DNA of 54,770 bases, from contig PBYS01000084.1 in the NCBI GenBank assembly GCA_002729725.1, positions 1-54,770 of the forward strand, written 5' to 3'. The stretch is from Puniceicoccaceae bacterium. Its GTDB lineage: Bacteria; Verrucomicrobiota; Verrucomicrobiia; Opitutales; Coraliomargaritaceae. Made by a program: the position numbers and the translations under genes. The number at the start of each line of letters is the position of its first letter. Positions within the stretch are counted from its first letter, which is position 1. The notes below the pieces were generated by a model that was given only the letters and a program-made list of their open reading frames with translations, was not told where the DNA came from and did no database searches. Positions 18,161 through 26,925 of this stretch are shown piece by piece.

Positions 18161-18937
18161 ATGAAAAAAAGATTTTTGTCTCTTTGTGCATGCTGGTTGG
18201 CCTGTGCGCCGCTCCTAGCTAATGCCGTGCCCGCATCTGAAAATCAGGCTGAGGTTTCGGTCATTTTGAAGTTGGATGATATGCAGCAAAAGCGAGGCGC
18301 GATCCCCGCGACTTGGCAGCGCGTCTATGATTATACCGAGCAGCGTGGTATAGCTTTTTCGGCTGGGGTGATCTGTAATTCATTGGAAGGCGAGGCGCCC
18401 GAGTATTTTGAAGGTTTAAAGGCCTGGGAGGCCAGTGGTCGGGTGGAGCTGTGGAATCATGGCTATGATCATAAAATGTGGAAGCAGGGGGAGGCTCGCA
18501 TTCGTGAATTCAAAGGTTCTGGTTATGAGCACCAGTTCGAACACATGCAACGCTCGCAGAATTTAGGGCGTGAGAAACTGGGGCTGACTTTTGTCACTTT
18601 TGGGGCGCCGTTTAATGGCACGGATGCAGACACGGACAAAGTTTTGGCGCAGATGCCAGGGCTCCAGGTCTGGTTGTATGGGGCAAAGCGTGATCAGTTG
18701 TCGCTACATGTTTTAAAGAGAAACTACAAATTGAACCTGGAGCCTAAGACTGGACAGTTGGACTATGATCAATTTACGAATGCGTATTTGTCTCAGTCCC
18801 CAGGCAAAGTGTTGGTCTTGCAAGGGCATCCGATGTTGTGGGACGACGCTGAGTTTGAAGTGTTTAAGCAGATAATTGAATTTCTAGAGGCGCAAAATGT
18901 AAGCTTCATTCTTCCACGCGACTGCATTGCTCAATAA
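18161..18937 (+). CDS. Polysaccharide deacetylase-like (NodB-fold) secreted protein
   Basis: 258 residues with a signal peptide (to about residue 22, LLANA). VSVILKLDDM places the catalytic/metal Asp pair at 39-40. WNHGYDH gives the metal-binding His pair at 100 and 104, as in the CE4/NodB fold. TFGAPFNG corresponds to the conserved Pro-containing loop. Family members remove N- or O-acetyl groups from polysaccharides using a divalent metal. It is the first gene of a tight operon with a pectate-lyase-fold protein (1-bp gap) and an SGNH esterase, so it probably acts on the same acetylated glycan. Substrate unknown. Confidence 0.8.
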   Translation: MKKRFLSLCACWLACAPLLANAVPASENQAEVSVILKLDDMQQKRGAIPATWQRVYDYTEQRGIAFSAGVICNSLEGEAPEYFEGLKAWEASGRVELWNHGYDHKMWKQGEARIREFKGSGYEHQFEHMQRSQNLGREKLGLTFVTFGAPFNGTDADTDKVLAQMPGLQVWLYGAKRDQLSLHVLKRNYKLNLEPKTGQLDYDQFTNAYLSQSPGKVLVLQGHPMLWDDAEFEVFKQIIEFLEAQNVSFILPRDCIAQ

Positions 18938-18938
18938 A

Positions 18939-20561
18939 ATGAAACTTCAAAACCGTATTTTAAAGCCACTACGGCATGTCGTTTTGGCAGCCTGTATCTG
19001 TGCCAGTGCCCATGCCGATGCTTGGCGTAGTGAGCTCTTTCCTTCCGATTGGCAACCTGGCCAGTCCGATAGTCAGGGGCGTTTCTTGCATGATTTCTCC
19101 TATGCCGGCTATCAGCAGGGGGCCGTGGAGATTCCAGTGGTCGCGGGGCCGATCTTCGATGTGGTTAAAGACTTTGCCGCTGATGCGAGTGGGGAGACGG
19201 ATGCCAGCGTGGCCATTCAGACGGCGATCGAAGCCGCGGAGGCAGCGGGCGGCGGTGTGGTTTATTTGCCGGAGGGCTTATATCGCTGCGAAAAGAATTT
19301 CACCATCCGCCGTAGCCATATCGTGATTCGAGGCGCTGGTGTGGGAAAGACGCGCCTGTTATTCGCAGATTATTCGTCCAGTAAAACTGTAAATATACAG
19401 TTCCTTGGGGACGACGCGGTGATCGAGGAAACCGCGCTCACTGCGGATGTCGCAAATTACTCGCAAGTGCTGCTGGTTGAAGATGCCAGTGGCTTCGAAG
19501 TCGGCGATGATGTTGATGTGGGCTGGGTGATCACGGATCGCTTCGTGGAGGCGCATGGCATGACAGGCACTTGGAAGCCGCACAACGGTAAGTGGTTGCC
19601 ATTCTTTTTACTCAATATTCGTTCGATTGATCGTTCCACTACGCCGCATCGAGTCGAAGTGGATACGCCGATTCGATATCCGATTCAATATCTCGATGGC
19701 GCGACCATGCGTAAGCGGAAGCGCTTTATTGAAGAATGTGGTGTCGAGAATCTTTCTTTGGCGAATCCGATGCTGGCGGGAACTACGGATGATTATGCAC
19801 AGTCCGTGCGTCGCCAATTGATTAACTTCCGTCTTGCCAAAAATTGCTGGGTGCGCGACATCGCATCCTTCAAGCCAGAGGGGGAAGAATTTGACGCCAA
19901 ATATCACCTCTACGACAAAGGTATCGGCCTCTTACGCAGCAAGCGCATAACAGTGGAGAATTGCGTGCTGCAACACGCCCAACGTCGCGATGCGGGCGGT
20001 CACGGTTATTTTTATGAGTTAACCGCTTGTAATGATGTGTTGTTTAACAAGTGCGAAGGTATCGGAGCGCGGCATGCATTCACCACTAATTGGTATTTCG
20101 GAAATGTTGGGAATGTATATCTGCGCTGTGTGTCCCGCGACGGGACCCTCAGTGATTGGAATAACAATCTTGGACCGTCGGATTTTCACCACTCGCTGGC
20201 GATTGCCAGCTTGGTGGATTCGTGCACTTTAGATGATGGCTGGCAGGCTATGAATCGTGGAGCGATGAGCGGAGGGGCGGGCCATACCGCGACCGAATCG
20301 GTCTTTTGGAACTGCGACGGCGAAGGAGTCGTTCGCTCGGCGCAATATGGCTGGGGCTACTTGATTGGTTTGTCGGACTCGCTGGAAGTCATGGCTAAAG
20401 TAAACTTACAAAAGCCGAATTTGAATTGGCTAGAGAAACAGTTCGTCGGCACGGAACCCTTCGACTTTGTTGAAGGACGCGGACGTGGAGAGTTCCTCGA
20501 GCCACAGTCGCTCTACGAAGCTCAGTTGAAATTACGTTTAAGTGAGCGAAGTTCTGAATAA
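18939..20561 (+). CDS. Secreted pectate-lyase-fold protein
   Basis: About 540 residues from the ATG at 18939, one base after the preceding stop; the longer ORF start at 18927 overlaps that gene and dilutes the signal peptide. The signal peptide ends SAHA. Residues about 50-130 carry the Pectate_lyase_3 opening (DFAADASGETDASVAIQTAI, then GGGVVYLPEGLYRC), followed by repeated short beta strands with Asn ladders (ENCVLQ, VLFNKCEG) typical of right-handed parallel beta-helices. The likely role is a lyase or hydrolase on uronate-containing polysaccharide in the periplasm or outside. It lies between a deacetylase and an SGNH esterase, a sensible trio for an acetylated substrate. Confidence 0.83.
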   Translation: MKLQNRILKPLRHVVLAACICASAHADAWRSELFPSDWQPGQSDSQGRFLHDFSYAGYQQGAVEIPVVAGPIFDVVKDFAADASGETDASVAIQTAIEAAEAAGGGVVYLPEGLYRCEKNFTIRRSHIVIRGAGVGKTRLLFADYSSSKTVNIQFLGDDAVIEETALTADVANYSQVLLVEDASGFEVGDDVDVGWVITDRFVEAHGMTGTWKPHNGKWLPFFLLNIRSIDRSTTPHRVEVDTPIRYPIQYLDGATMRKRKRFIEECGVENLSLANPMLAGTTDDYAQSVRRQLINFRLAKNCWVRDIASFKPEGEEFDAKYHLYDKGIGLLRSKRITVENCVLQHAQRRDAGGHGYFYELTACNDVLFNKCEGIGARHAFTTNWYFGNVGNVYLRCVSRDGTLSDWNNNLGPSDFHHSLAIASLVDSCTLDDGWQAMNRGAMSGGAGHTATESVFWNCDGEGVVRSAQYGWGYLIGLSDSLEVMAKVNLQKPNLNWLEKQFVGTEPFDFVEGRGRGEFLEPQSLYEAQLKLRLSERSSE

Positions 20562-20566
20562 TTACG

Positions 20567-21220
20567 ATGATTATACCTGCTCAATCTAAGCTCTTATTTA
20601 TTGGCGACTCAATTACCGATGCCGGCCGAGCCGACTCCGGCGAAACCACCCCGTGGGACGTGCATCTCGGGCTGGGGAAGGGCTACGTCAACTTGGTAAA
20701 TGCTATACTCACTGCCGGCGATCCCGAACTGAAGCTGCGAGTCATCAATCGTGGTGTGAGTGGCAATACTGTATTGGACATGGCAGCACGCTGGCAAACA
20801 GACGTGCTAGATCTCAAGCCTGATTGGCTGTCAGTCATGATCGGCATCAATGATGTTTGGCGCCAGTTCGATGTCCCGCGTCGAAGCGAAGCTCATATAT
20901 CCCCCGAGACTTACCAGCGCACATATCACGACTTGTTGCAACAGGTGCGCCCGCAGTTGCAAGGCCTTGTTTTAATGACGCCTTATGTCTTCGAAGCCAA
21001 TCGGTCCGATGCCATGCGTGCGCGCATGGATGAATATGGCTCGCTCGTTCGCCAGCTTGCGGGAGACTTCGATGCCCTTTTTGTGGATACGCAAGCAGCC
21101 GTGGATCGAGTGCTGCAACATATGCATCCGACCGCCTTGGCGTGGGATCGCATTCATCCGGGAGCGGAGGGGCACATGATCTTTGCGCGGGCATTTTTAG
21201 AAGCCGTAGACTTTACTTAA
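20567..21220 (+). CDS. SGNH/GDSL esterase (cytoplasmic-type)
   Basis: 217 residues, no signal peptide. All four SGNH blocks are visible: GDSIT (Ser15), RGVSGNT, GINDVWR and WDRIHPGAEGH (Asp194, His197). Its length is normal for the TesA/lysophospholipase-L1-like group that includes many carbohydrate acetyl or rhamnogalacturonan acetyl esterases. It lies 5 bp downstream of the lyase gene, so it belongs to the same operon. Without a signal peptide it probably deacetylates imported oligosaccharides, unless the true start is upstream, which the 5-bp gap makes unlikely. Confidence 0.87.
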   Translation: MIIPAQSKLLFIGDSITDAGRADSGETTPWDVHLGLGKGYVNLVNAILTAGDPELKLRVINRGVSGNTVLDMAARWQTDVLDLKPDWLSVMIGINDVWRQFDVPRRSEAHISPETYQRTYHDLLQQVRPQLQGLVLMTPYVFEANRSDAMRARMDEYGSLVRQLAGDFDALFVDTQAAVDRVLQHMHPTALAWDRIHPGAEGHMIFARAFLEAVDFT

Positions 21221-21239
21221 ATACTATTATTGAAGTCGG

Positions 21240-21253
21240 TTAACCTGTGTTAG
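21240..21253. promoter_or_regulatory. Motif A palindrome upstream of PEP-CTERM gene 1
   Basis: TTAACCTGTGTTAG, two mismatches to the consensus. It is 47 bp before the ATG at 21301, in a position to block a promoter. Confidence 0.6.
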
Positions 21254-21300
21254 ATGTAGAATGTGTGGTGTGTGCGTGGGAGGTTTGTTTTAACAGCAAC

Positions 21301-22149
21301 ATGAACCCCAAAAAAAATACAAAACTACTCGCCCTCTCTTCTTTCACCCTAGCGCTGACAGCCTTGTCTGCCCATGCAGCAACGACTTGGACTGGAACAA
21401 TCGATTCCGATATTGGCGACGCTGCGAACTGGAGTAACGGCTTGCCGAGTTCGACCAACCTCGGGACGATCGACAACGGAGCTATCGTTGAGATGGAAAG
21501 TCGCTCAGATTTGGATGGTAAATATATTACTGTATCTGGCGGATCCACCATCCTGGTCCCGAGTGGTATAAATGGATTTCGCTGGGGCGCCTCAGAGATC
21601 AACTTGATTTCGGGAGGGAACTTAGACAGTGATTACACTTCATCCACGCAAATGGGGCGGAACGGCTCGGCGACCCTAAATTTGTACAGTGGATCAACCG
21701 CCACTTTTGCGTCTAATCTTAATGTTGGGCGGGAGCATATAGCCACTGTCAACCAATTCGGCGGAACTATGCTGATCAATGGTACCTTGTCAGTGCCGGA
21801 AAATGCTAGGGGTACGGCGAACGGTAGCACCTATAACCTATCTGGCGGAAACGTGACTGCGAACTATTTGCTTATTGATCCGAACAGCAGCGGAACTAAC
21901 TACTTCAACTTCACCACTGGCAGCACAGGTTCATTAACAATTGTTCAGGGTGACTTTGATTTTGAATCATTCATTGATGATGGAGAGATTCGTATCAATG
22001 ATAATGCTTCGAGCTTATTCACTGATTTCAAAGTAGATTCTTCTATCAGCGGTCAAACCACTTTGACAGTTGTTCCTGAGCCAGGCACTTATGCTCTATT
22101 TACAGGTGTATGTGCGCTGTCTGCGATCATGCTGCGGCGCCGAGGGTAA
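21301..22149 (+). CDS. PEP-CTERM sorting-domain protein 1
   Basis: 282 residues from the ATG at 21301 (MNPKKNTKLLALSSFTLALT, signal peptide ending SAHA); an upstream in-frame ATG at 21247 overlaps the operator and is rejected. The middle is a repetitive, Gly/Asn/Thr-rich beta-helix-like passenger. The C-terminus VPEPGTYALFTGVCALSAIM-LRRRG is a PEP-CTERM motif: Pro-Glu-Pro, a hydrophobic helix, then a basic tail, recognised by exosortase. It is therefore surface-anchored or released. It has a close sister at 22310. It may be an adhesin or matrix protein made when the polysaccharide is present; function unknown. Confidence 0.85.
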   Translation: MNPKKNTKLLALSSFTLALTALSAHAATTWTGTIDSDIGDAANWSNGLPSSTNLGTIDNGAIVEMESRSDLDGKYITVSGGSTILVPSGINGFRWGASEINLISGGNLDSDYTSSTQMGRNGSATLNLYSGSTATFASNLNVGREHIATVNQFGGTMLINGTLSVPENARGTANGSTYNLSGGNVTANYLLIDPNSSGTNYFNFTTGSTGSLTIVQGDFDFESFIDDGEIRINDNASSLFTDFKVDSSISGQTTLTVVPEPGTYALFTGVCALSAIMLRRRG

Positions 22150-22198
22150 GCCTTTTTTATTAGTAATAGGGTTGGATGTAGTGATGCATCCTAGGTTG

Positions 22199-22230
22199 AA
22201 GCCCCGTCTGCTCTGCAGGCGGGGCTTTTT
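22199..22230 (+). terminator. Rho-independent terminator after PEP-CTERM gene 1
   Basis: AAGCCCCG-t-CTGC, loop TCT, GCAG-g-CGGGGCTT, then a T run. Strong stem with a U tract. Confidence 0.85.
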
Positions 22231-22246
22231 GTGATTTAGGCCTGGG

Positions 22247-22278
22247 ACCCTACATGTGTTAGGTGGGACATGTAGGGT
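22247..22278. promoter_or_regulatory. Motif A site inside a longer perfect inverted repeat
   Basis: The motif A site CCTACATGTGTTAG occupies 22249-22262. It is embedded in a perfect 11-bp inverted repeat, ACCCTACATGT (22247-22257) and ACATGTAGGGT (22268-22278), with a 10-bp spacer. It lies 32 bp before the ATG of PEP-CTERM gene 2. Two repressor dimers could bind here, or a second regulator could recognise ACATGTAGGGT. Confidence 0.6.
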
Positions 22279-22309
22279 ATATTAAAGCGGGTCGTTTAAA
22301 AGTTTAAAT

Positions 22310-23200
22310 ATGTTTAACAAATATTCCTATACTCTCTTCGCCCTCACATTGATTACAGCAACTGCTTCTGCCGACACCACATGGATCGGAGCGGGGACGG
22401 ATGCCGCTAGTTCCGATATTGGAGATGCTGCGAACTGGAGCGATGGCTTGCCGACTAATAGCGATCCCGCGAGTGAGGGTTTTATCGGTTTAGTGGGCGG
22501 ATCGCCTGTTACGGTGGAGCTCGAAAGTCGCTCCGACCTGAATGGTCGTAATTACACCGTTTCTAATGGTTCCACCATTCACTCAGTCGGGGATTTTCCA
22601 GATACAAGCAACGACGGCTTCCGTTGGGGGAATTCAACACTTACTTTGGACGGTGGCCATCTAGACATTGATTCGGCTGAAACGTCCTATCTCGGTCGCG
22701 GTGGCGCAGTGACGATTCATATGAATGCAGGTTCATCACTCGAATTAGGAGGTACCGCTTATTTGGGCTATGATAGTACAGTAGTTGTGAATCAAAACGG
22801 AGGCACGACTGTTGTCGGCGGGACTATGGTGCTTCAGTGGCCTTATAATGCGGATCCTTCCGGCAATATCTTCAATCTTTCCGCAGGCACAGTGACTGTA
22901 GGTGGACTGACCGTGAATGATGAGAATGGTGATAGTTCTAACTATTTCAATTTCACGTCCGGGAGCACAGGTAGTCTGACCATTACAGAGGCAGGGTTCG
23001 ATTTTGAATCAATGGTTAATGCGGGCGAAATTCGTATAAATGGTAATGCTACAAGTGTGTTTGCAGACTTTGCAGTAGATTCTTCGATTGGAGGGCAGAC
23101 GACTTTGTCGCTGATTCCTGAACCAGGTGCTTATGCTTTGCTTACAGGTGTGTGTGCACTGTCTGCTATCATGTTGCGCCGTCGTGAGCGTCGCGCCTAG
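22310..23200 (+). CDS. PEP-CTERM sorting-domain protein 2, sister of gene 1
   Basis: 296 residues with a signal peptide (MFNKYSYTLFALTLITATAS, ending ASA). It has the same architecture as the gene at 21301: a Gly/Thr/Asn-rich beta-helix passenger with the near-identical phrases ESRSDLNG/ESRSDLDG, FNFTSGSTGSLTI, GEIRING and VDSSIGGQTTLS, then IPEPGAYALLTGVCALSAIM and a basic tail (LRRRERRA). The pair is a tandem duplication in which the passenger has diverged more than the C-terminus. It is exported and processed by exosortase; function unknown. Confidence 0.85.
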   Translation: MFNKYSYTLFALTLITATASADTTWIGAGTDAASSDIGDAANWSDGLPTNSDPASEGFIGLVGGSPVTVELESRSDLNGRNYTVSNGSTIHSVGDFPDTSNDGFRWGNSTLTLDGGHLDIDSAETSYLGRGGAVTIHMNAGSSLELGGTAYLGYDSTVVVNQNGGTTVVGGTMVLQWPYNADPSGNIFNLSAGTVTVGGLTVNDENGDSSNYFNFTSGSTGSLTITEAGFDFESMVNAGEIRINGNATSVFADFAVDSSIGGQTTLSLIPEPGAYALLTGVCALSAIMLRRRERRA

Positions 23201-23251
23201 GTTAATCAAGATTTAGGGTTATAGTGTGAGAGCGATCTTATGGTTAGTGGG

Positions 23252-23281
23252 AGCCCTATCAGGAAACTGATAGGGCTTTTT
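23252..23281 (+). terminator. Rho-independent terminator after PEP-CTERM gene 2
   Basis: Perfect 11-bp stem AGCCCTATCAG/CTGATAGGGCT with a GAAA tetraloop and a T tract. Confidence 0.9.
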
Positions 23282-23340
23282 CGTTCAGGTCGATCGCAAC
23301 CGATTTTCTTTATATTACGCTAAATTCATAACAAATACAC

Positions 23341-24858
23341 ATGTCTATATTCAAAAATACAAAGCCTCTCATCGCCTTTGCGCTTTGCATATTTCCTTGG
23401 TCGCTCTCTGCGGAGCTCTCTCTGCCCAATGTCTTTGGCGACCATATGGTGCTGCAACGTGATCAGCCCAACCCCGTGTGGGGCAAAGGCGAGGTCGGCG
23501 AGTCAGTCACTGTTAGCATTCGCGATCAATCGCATCAAACAGTGGTCGACAAAGATGGCAACTGGCGCGTGGTCTTGGAACCGCTGGCGCTTGGTGCGCC
23601 GACCGAGTTGACGATTGAAGGGCAGAACCGTATTGAATTCGAAGATGTTTTGATCGGAGAGGTGTGGATTTGCTCGGGGCAGTCCAATATGAACTTTAAG
23701 CTGATTAAGGCGGACCAAGGAGATTTAAACATCGCGACCGCAAATTGTCCTGAAATACGCTTGCTGCGTGTGCCGAATAAGGGGACTCCGATTCCGCAGC
23801 ACGATTTCGACGGCGCCTGGAAAGTTGCAAGTCCGAACACTGTTAAATACTTTTCCGCGATCGGCTATCTATTTGCCAATCGCATACACGGTGCCGTGGG
23901 TGTGCCGGTCGGTATTATCGACAATTCATGGAGTGGGGCTGCGGCGGAGGCGTGGGTGCCGCGCAAAGTGCTCGAATCCGCGGGTGGTTTCGAGAAAACA
24001 CTAGCTGATATGGATCGAAAGGTCGCGGCCTGCTCAGATGAAATCTATGCCGATGCGATGGCGGCCTATAAGCAGTGGCGAGCGGATGGAAAACCAGCGC
24101 CACACCAGCGCGAGCCGCGCGATTACCGCTATGGCAATGCCCGGGCAGGCAATATCTTTAACGGCATGCTCCACCCGATTATGGGGTACGGTATTCGTGG
24201 TGTCATTTGGTATCAAGGTGAGAGCAATGGAGGACGAGGTGAAGAATATGGCCGGCTGTTCCCACTTTTAATTACGCAGTGGCGCGAGGCCTGGCAACAA
24301 GGGGACTTTCCCTTTTACTGGTCTCAACTGGCGAATTTCGGCCCCCGAAGCGGCCCCAAGGCTGGAACGGGATGGGCTAAGCTACGTGCTTCGCAAACGC
24401 AGACCTTGTCCTTAGCCAATACCGGCGAAGCTGTGATATTGGACGTGGGCGAGGGGCGCGATGTGCATCCCCGCAATAAATCCATCGTCGCCGATCGTCT
24501 CGCTCGCATCGCACTGGCCCGCGACTACGGCTATGATTTCGATTACCAAAGCCCTCGGTTCTCCAAAATGGAACAGCAGGGGAGTTCGCTGATTCTAAGT
24601 TTCGATCCAGTCAGTTCTCAAGGGCTGTATGCCTTTGGCCAAGAGGAAGTCTTAGGCTTTAAGATTTCCGGAGCGGATGGAGCCTTTGTGGATGCCAGCG
24701 CAAAGATTGTCGGCAAGCATCAAGTTAAGCTGAGTCACCCCGAGGTCGAGGCACCCGTCGCCGTTCGCTACGCATGGGCCAACAATCCAGAGGTGAACCT
24801 GCAGGATAAGAAAAACGCCTTACCCGTCACAGCCTTTCAAGCGAAGCTAACAGACTGA
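23341..24858 (+). CDS. Secreted sialate O-acetylesterase-like esterase 1
   Basis: 505 residues with a signal peptide (IAFALCIFPWSLSA). The SASA (sialate O-acetylesterase) family signature is complete: FGDHMVLQRDQPNPVWG near the N-terminus, CSGQSNM with the nucleophile Ser115, WYQGESN with the conserved Glu, and EGRDVHPRNK with the catalytic His. The ends fold as small beta domains. In polysaccharide loci these enzymes remove O-acetyl groups from plant or algal glycans rather than sialic acid. It is paralogous to the gene at 27436. Its own promoter region shows no motif A. Confidence 0.92.
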   Translation: MSIFKNTKPLIAFALCIFPWSLSAELSLPNVFGDHMVLQRDQPNPVWGKGEVGESVTVSIRDQSHQTVVDKDGNWRVVLEPLALGAPTELTIEGQNRIEFEDVLIGEVWICSGQSNMNFKLIKADQGDLNIATANCPEIRLLRVPNKGTPIPQHDFDGAWKVASPNTVKYFSAIGYLFANRIHGAVGVPVGIIDNSWSGAAAEAWVPRKVLESAGGFEKTLADMDRKVAACSDEIYADAMAAYKQWRADGKPAPHQREPRDYRYGNARAGNIFNGMLHPIMGYGIRGVIWYQGESNGGRGEEYGRLFPLLITQWREAWQQGDFPFYWSQLANFGPRSGPKAGTGWAKLRASQTQTLSLANTGEAVILDVGEGRDVHPRNKSIVADRLARIALARDYGYDFDYQSPRFSKMEQQGSSLILSFDPVSSQGLYAFGQEEVLGFKISGADGAFVDASAKIVGKHQVKLSHPEVEAPVAVRYAWANNPEVNLQDKKNALPVTAFQAKLTD

Positions 24859-24876
24859 TTTGGAGAATGTTATTCT

Positions 24877-24911
24877 GCCTCCCCTCGGTTCTCTGAACCG
24901 GGGGGGGAGGC
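24877..24911. terminator. Strong GC-rich hairpin between convergent genes
   Basis: GCCTCCCC-TCGGTTC, loop TCT, GAACCG-GGGGGGGAGGC. It lies between the esterase and the convergent symporter. It has no long T tract, but a bidirectional terminator role is likely. Confidence 0.6.
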
Positions 24912-24988
24912 TCTTCCTCGTATCGTCTAGCTAGTAAGCGCATCGCTTGATGCGGGCGTCAGCAGTGAAGCCCCTGCGGAATCCTGGG

Positions 24989-26773
24989 CTATTTGGTTGT
25001 TTCTGGTATGGGAGTCTTCTCTGTATCTACAATCGCTTTGTGTGCCTGCTCTCGCTTCATGCTGCGGGCCTTCAAGGTCAACAATGTGCCGATGCCTCCC
25101 ATGAAACATACGATAAAGAGTATCTGCAGTCGCTGTAGCAGCGTATTGGGTACGAAGAGTAAGAGGCAGACCATGCAGGCCATAATCAGCGAAGCGACGC
25201 CCACCATGTGGAGCTGCACATGATCATTGCCTTCGCCGACTTCCTTTTCGAAATCGATCGGGGTATGCATGCGCGTGAAGAAAGTATCCACGCGTGCTTT
25301 ATAGCTATCTTTGGCGTAGCGCCAAAGGGGAAGGCTGATGAGGAAGCCGATGGCGCCGGCCAGGTAGATCCAGGGCAGACGGTCTTGGATGAACCACTCA
25401 CGCACGCCTGAGCGCTCGTCTAGGAAGAAATACAAGGAGGGCATCGAGGCGAATGCGACGATGATGTAGTAGGACCACCAATGTAAGCGTTTGAACCACA
25501 GGCCCAACACTATAGGAATAGTCAGTGGCATACTGATAATGGCTGTGATCATTAGAAAACTCTCAAAGAGTTCGAATTTTTGCTGCACGGACATGCCGAC
25601 TGCTAGGATCATGACCGCGGCCCCCAGAAAGAGCGTGATGATCTGGCACCAGCGCAGTCCATTTTGATCGGGCAGTTCGGGGAGTTTGAACAAGCGACGA
25701 AAGAAGGGGATGACATTACGAATAATGACCCCTGCCGTGCCGTTGAGACTGCTGTCGAGGGAGCTCATGGTGGAGGCAAACATGGCGGCCAATAGTAGTC
25801 CGGTGAGACCATTAGGAAGCAAGTGAATCGCAATCACTGCATAGCTGGCAGTCGCGGGCTCCTTGATATCCATCGAGAGAATTTCAGATTCCATCAGAAA
25901 GCGTGCGGCCATCGGCGGCAGGAACCAAATTGTAGTGCCGAGTGCGGTCAGCACCGCAGCGAGTAGGGCCGCCTTGCGCGCCGAGGGGCCGTCTTTGACT
26001 GTGAGGAAGCGTCCCGCTGTGCCAAGGTTGATGTAGCCCTGAATCTGCATGATGAAAATAAGGATGATCCATTTCAAAGAATACTTATCTTTAGGGAAGG
26101 CGCCGGGTTCTTTAATAAATTGAAAATCCTCTGCGAACTTCGGATCGCTGAAGTAGCCGAAGAAGGCGGACCATCCGCCCACTGCTTTAAGGGACAGGTG
26201 GAACACTAGCAAAGTCACGGCAAACATGATCAGTCCTTGCACAAAGTCCGTGGCCATCACGGCCCAGCGTCCGCCCGTGGTGGAGTAAAAGACCGCAACC
26301 GAGCCAAGGATCAAGATCATCCAGTGCACTTCCAGTTCGGGGATCAGCACATTGGCGAAAATCGCCAGCGCATAGAGTTGAATGGCTCCGGTCAGGGGAG
26401 AGGTCAGTACCGAGATGCTGACACTGAATTGCTCTACGGACACCCCGAAGCGATCACGCATCACATCGGCCCAGGTTTCCGCGCGGGTTTGCCGAAACCA
26501 AGGCGCCAGAAAGACGCAAATCAAATAGCCGAAACAGCCGGCAGCATAGATGACCAGAAAAGTAGGGCCTGAAAGGAAGGCGGCCGAGGCATTGCCGGTA
26601 AAAGTAAAGGCGCTGATCCCGCCCACGAGTATACTGGTGCCTGCCATCCACCATGTGGCCTTGCCGCCACCCACTACGTAGTCGCTGACAGAGGAATTCA
26701 TTTTCGATGCCCAGAAGCCGAGGCCGACTAAGAAGACGAGATAAATGAGGATGCTGAGGTATTCGATGGTCAT
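24989..26773 (-). CDS. SSS-family sodium/solute symporter
   Basis: 594 residues, MTIEYLSILIYLVFLVGLGF at the start, with about 13-14 hydrophobic helices. SVSDYVVGGGKATWWMAGTSI and GGISAFTFTGNASAAF in the N-terminal third are the SSS-family signature. The C-terminal cytoplasmic tail is charged and ends TPIPETTK. The family imports sugars, uronates, amino acids or carboxylates with Na+. In this locus a monosaccharide or uronate is the likely cargo (inference). Motif A (26862-26875) lies about 90 bp upstream of the start. Confidence 0.92.
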   Translation of the reverse strand: MTIEYLSILIYLVFLVGLGFWASKMNSSVSDYVVGGGKATWWMAGTSILVGGISAFTFTGNASAAFLSGPTFLVIYAAGCFGYLICVFLAPWFRQTRAETWADVMRDRFGVSVEQFSVSISVLTSPLTGAIQLYALAIFANVLIPELEVHWMILILGSVAVFYSTTGGRWAVMATDFVQGLIMFAVTLLVFHLSLKAVGGWSAFFGYFSDPKFAEDFQFIKEPGAFPKDKYSLKWIILIFIMQIQGYINLGTAGRFLTVKDGPSARKAALLAAVLTALGTTIWFLPPMAARFLMESEILSMDIKEPATASYAVIAIHLLPNGLTGLLLAAMFASTMSSLDSSLNGTAGVIIRNVIPFFRRLFKLPELPDQNGLRWCQIITLFLGAAVMILAVGMSVQQKFELFESFLMITAIISMPLTIPIVLGLWFKRLHWWSYYIIVAFASMPSLYFFLDERSGVREWFIQDRLPWIYLAGAIGFLISLPLWRYAKDSYKARVDTFFTRMHTPIDFEKEVGEGNDHVQLHMVGVASLIMACMVCLLLFVPNTLLQRLQILFIVCFMGGIGTLLTLKARSMKREQAHKAIVDTEKTPIPETTK

Positions 26774-26861
26774 GGGCGGCGGGGGATACGCGAATTTTGT
26801 TAATTAAACAGGATTCGCAGTATCTAATGTCCCGCCGCAGTGAGTCCCACCTTCTTGTGCT

Positions 26862-26875
26862 CTAACACGTGTCAG
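26862..26875. promoter_or_regulatory. Motif A palindrome upstream of the symporter
   Basis: CTAACACGTGTCAG, only one mismatch to a perfect palindrome. It lies in the gap between the small membrane-protein gene and the symporter start. Confidence 0.7.
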
Positions 26876-26925
26876 ATCGTGCAATTTATTGAATCGGTGC
26901 TAGCACCGGGTCTGTAGCCAGAGTG

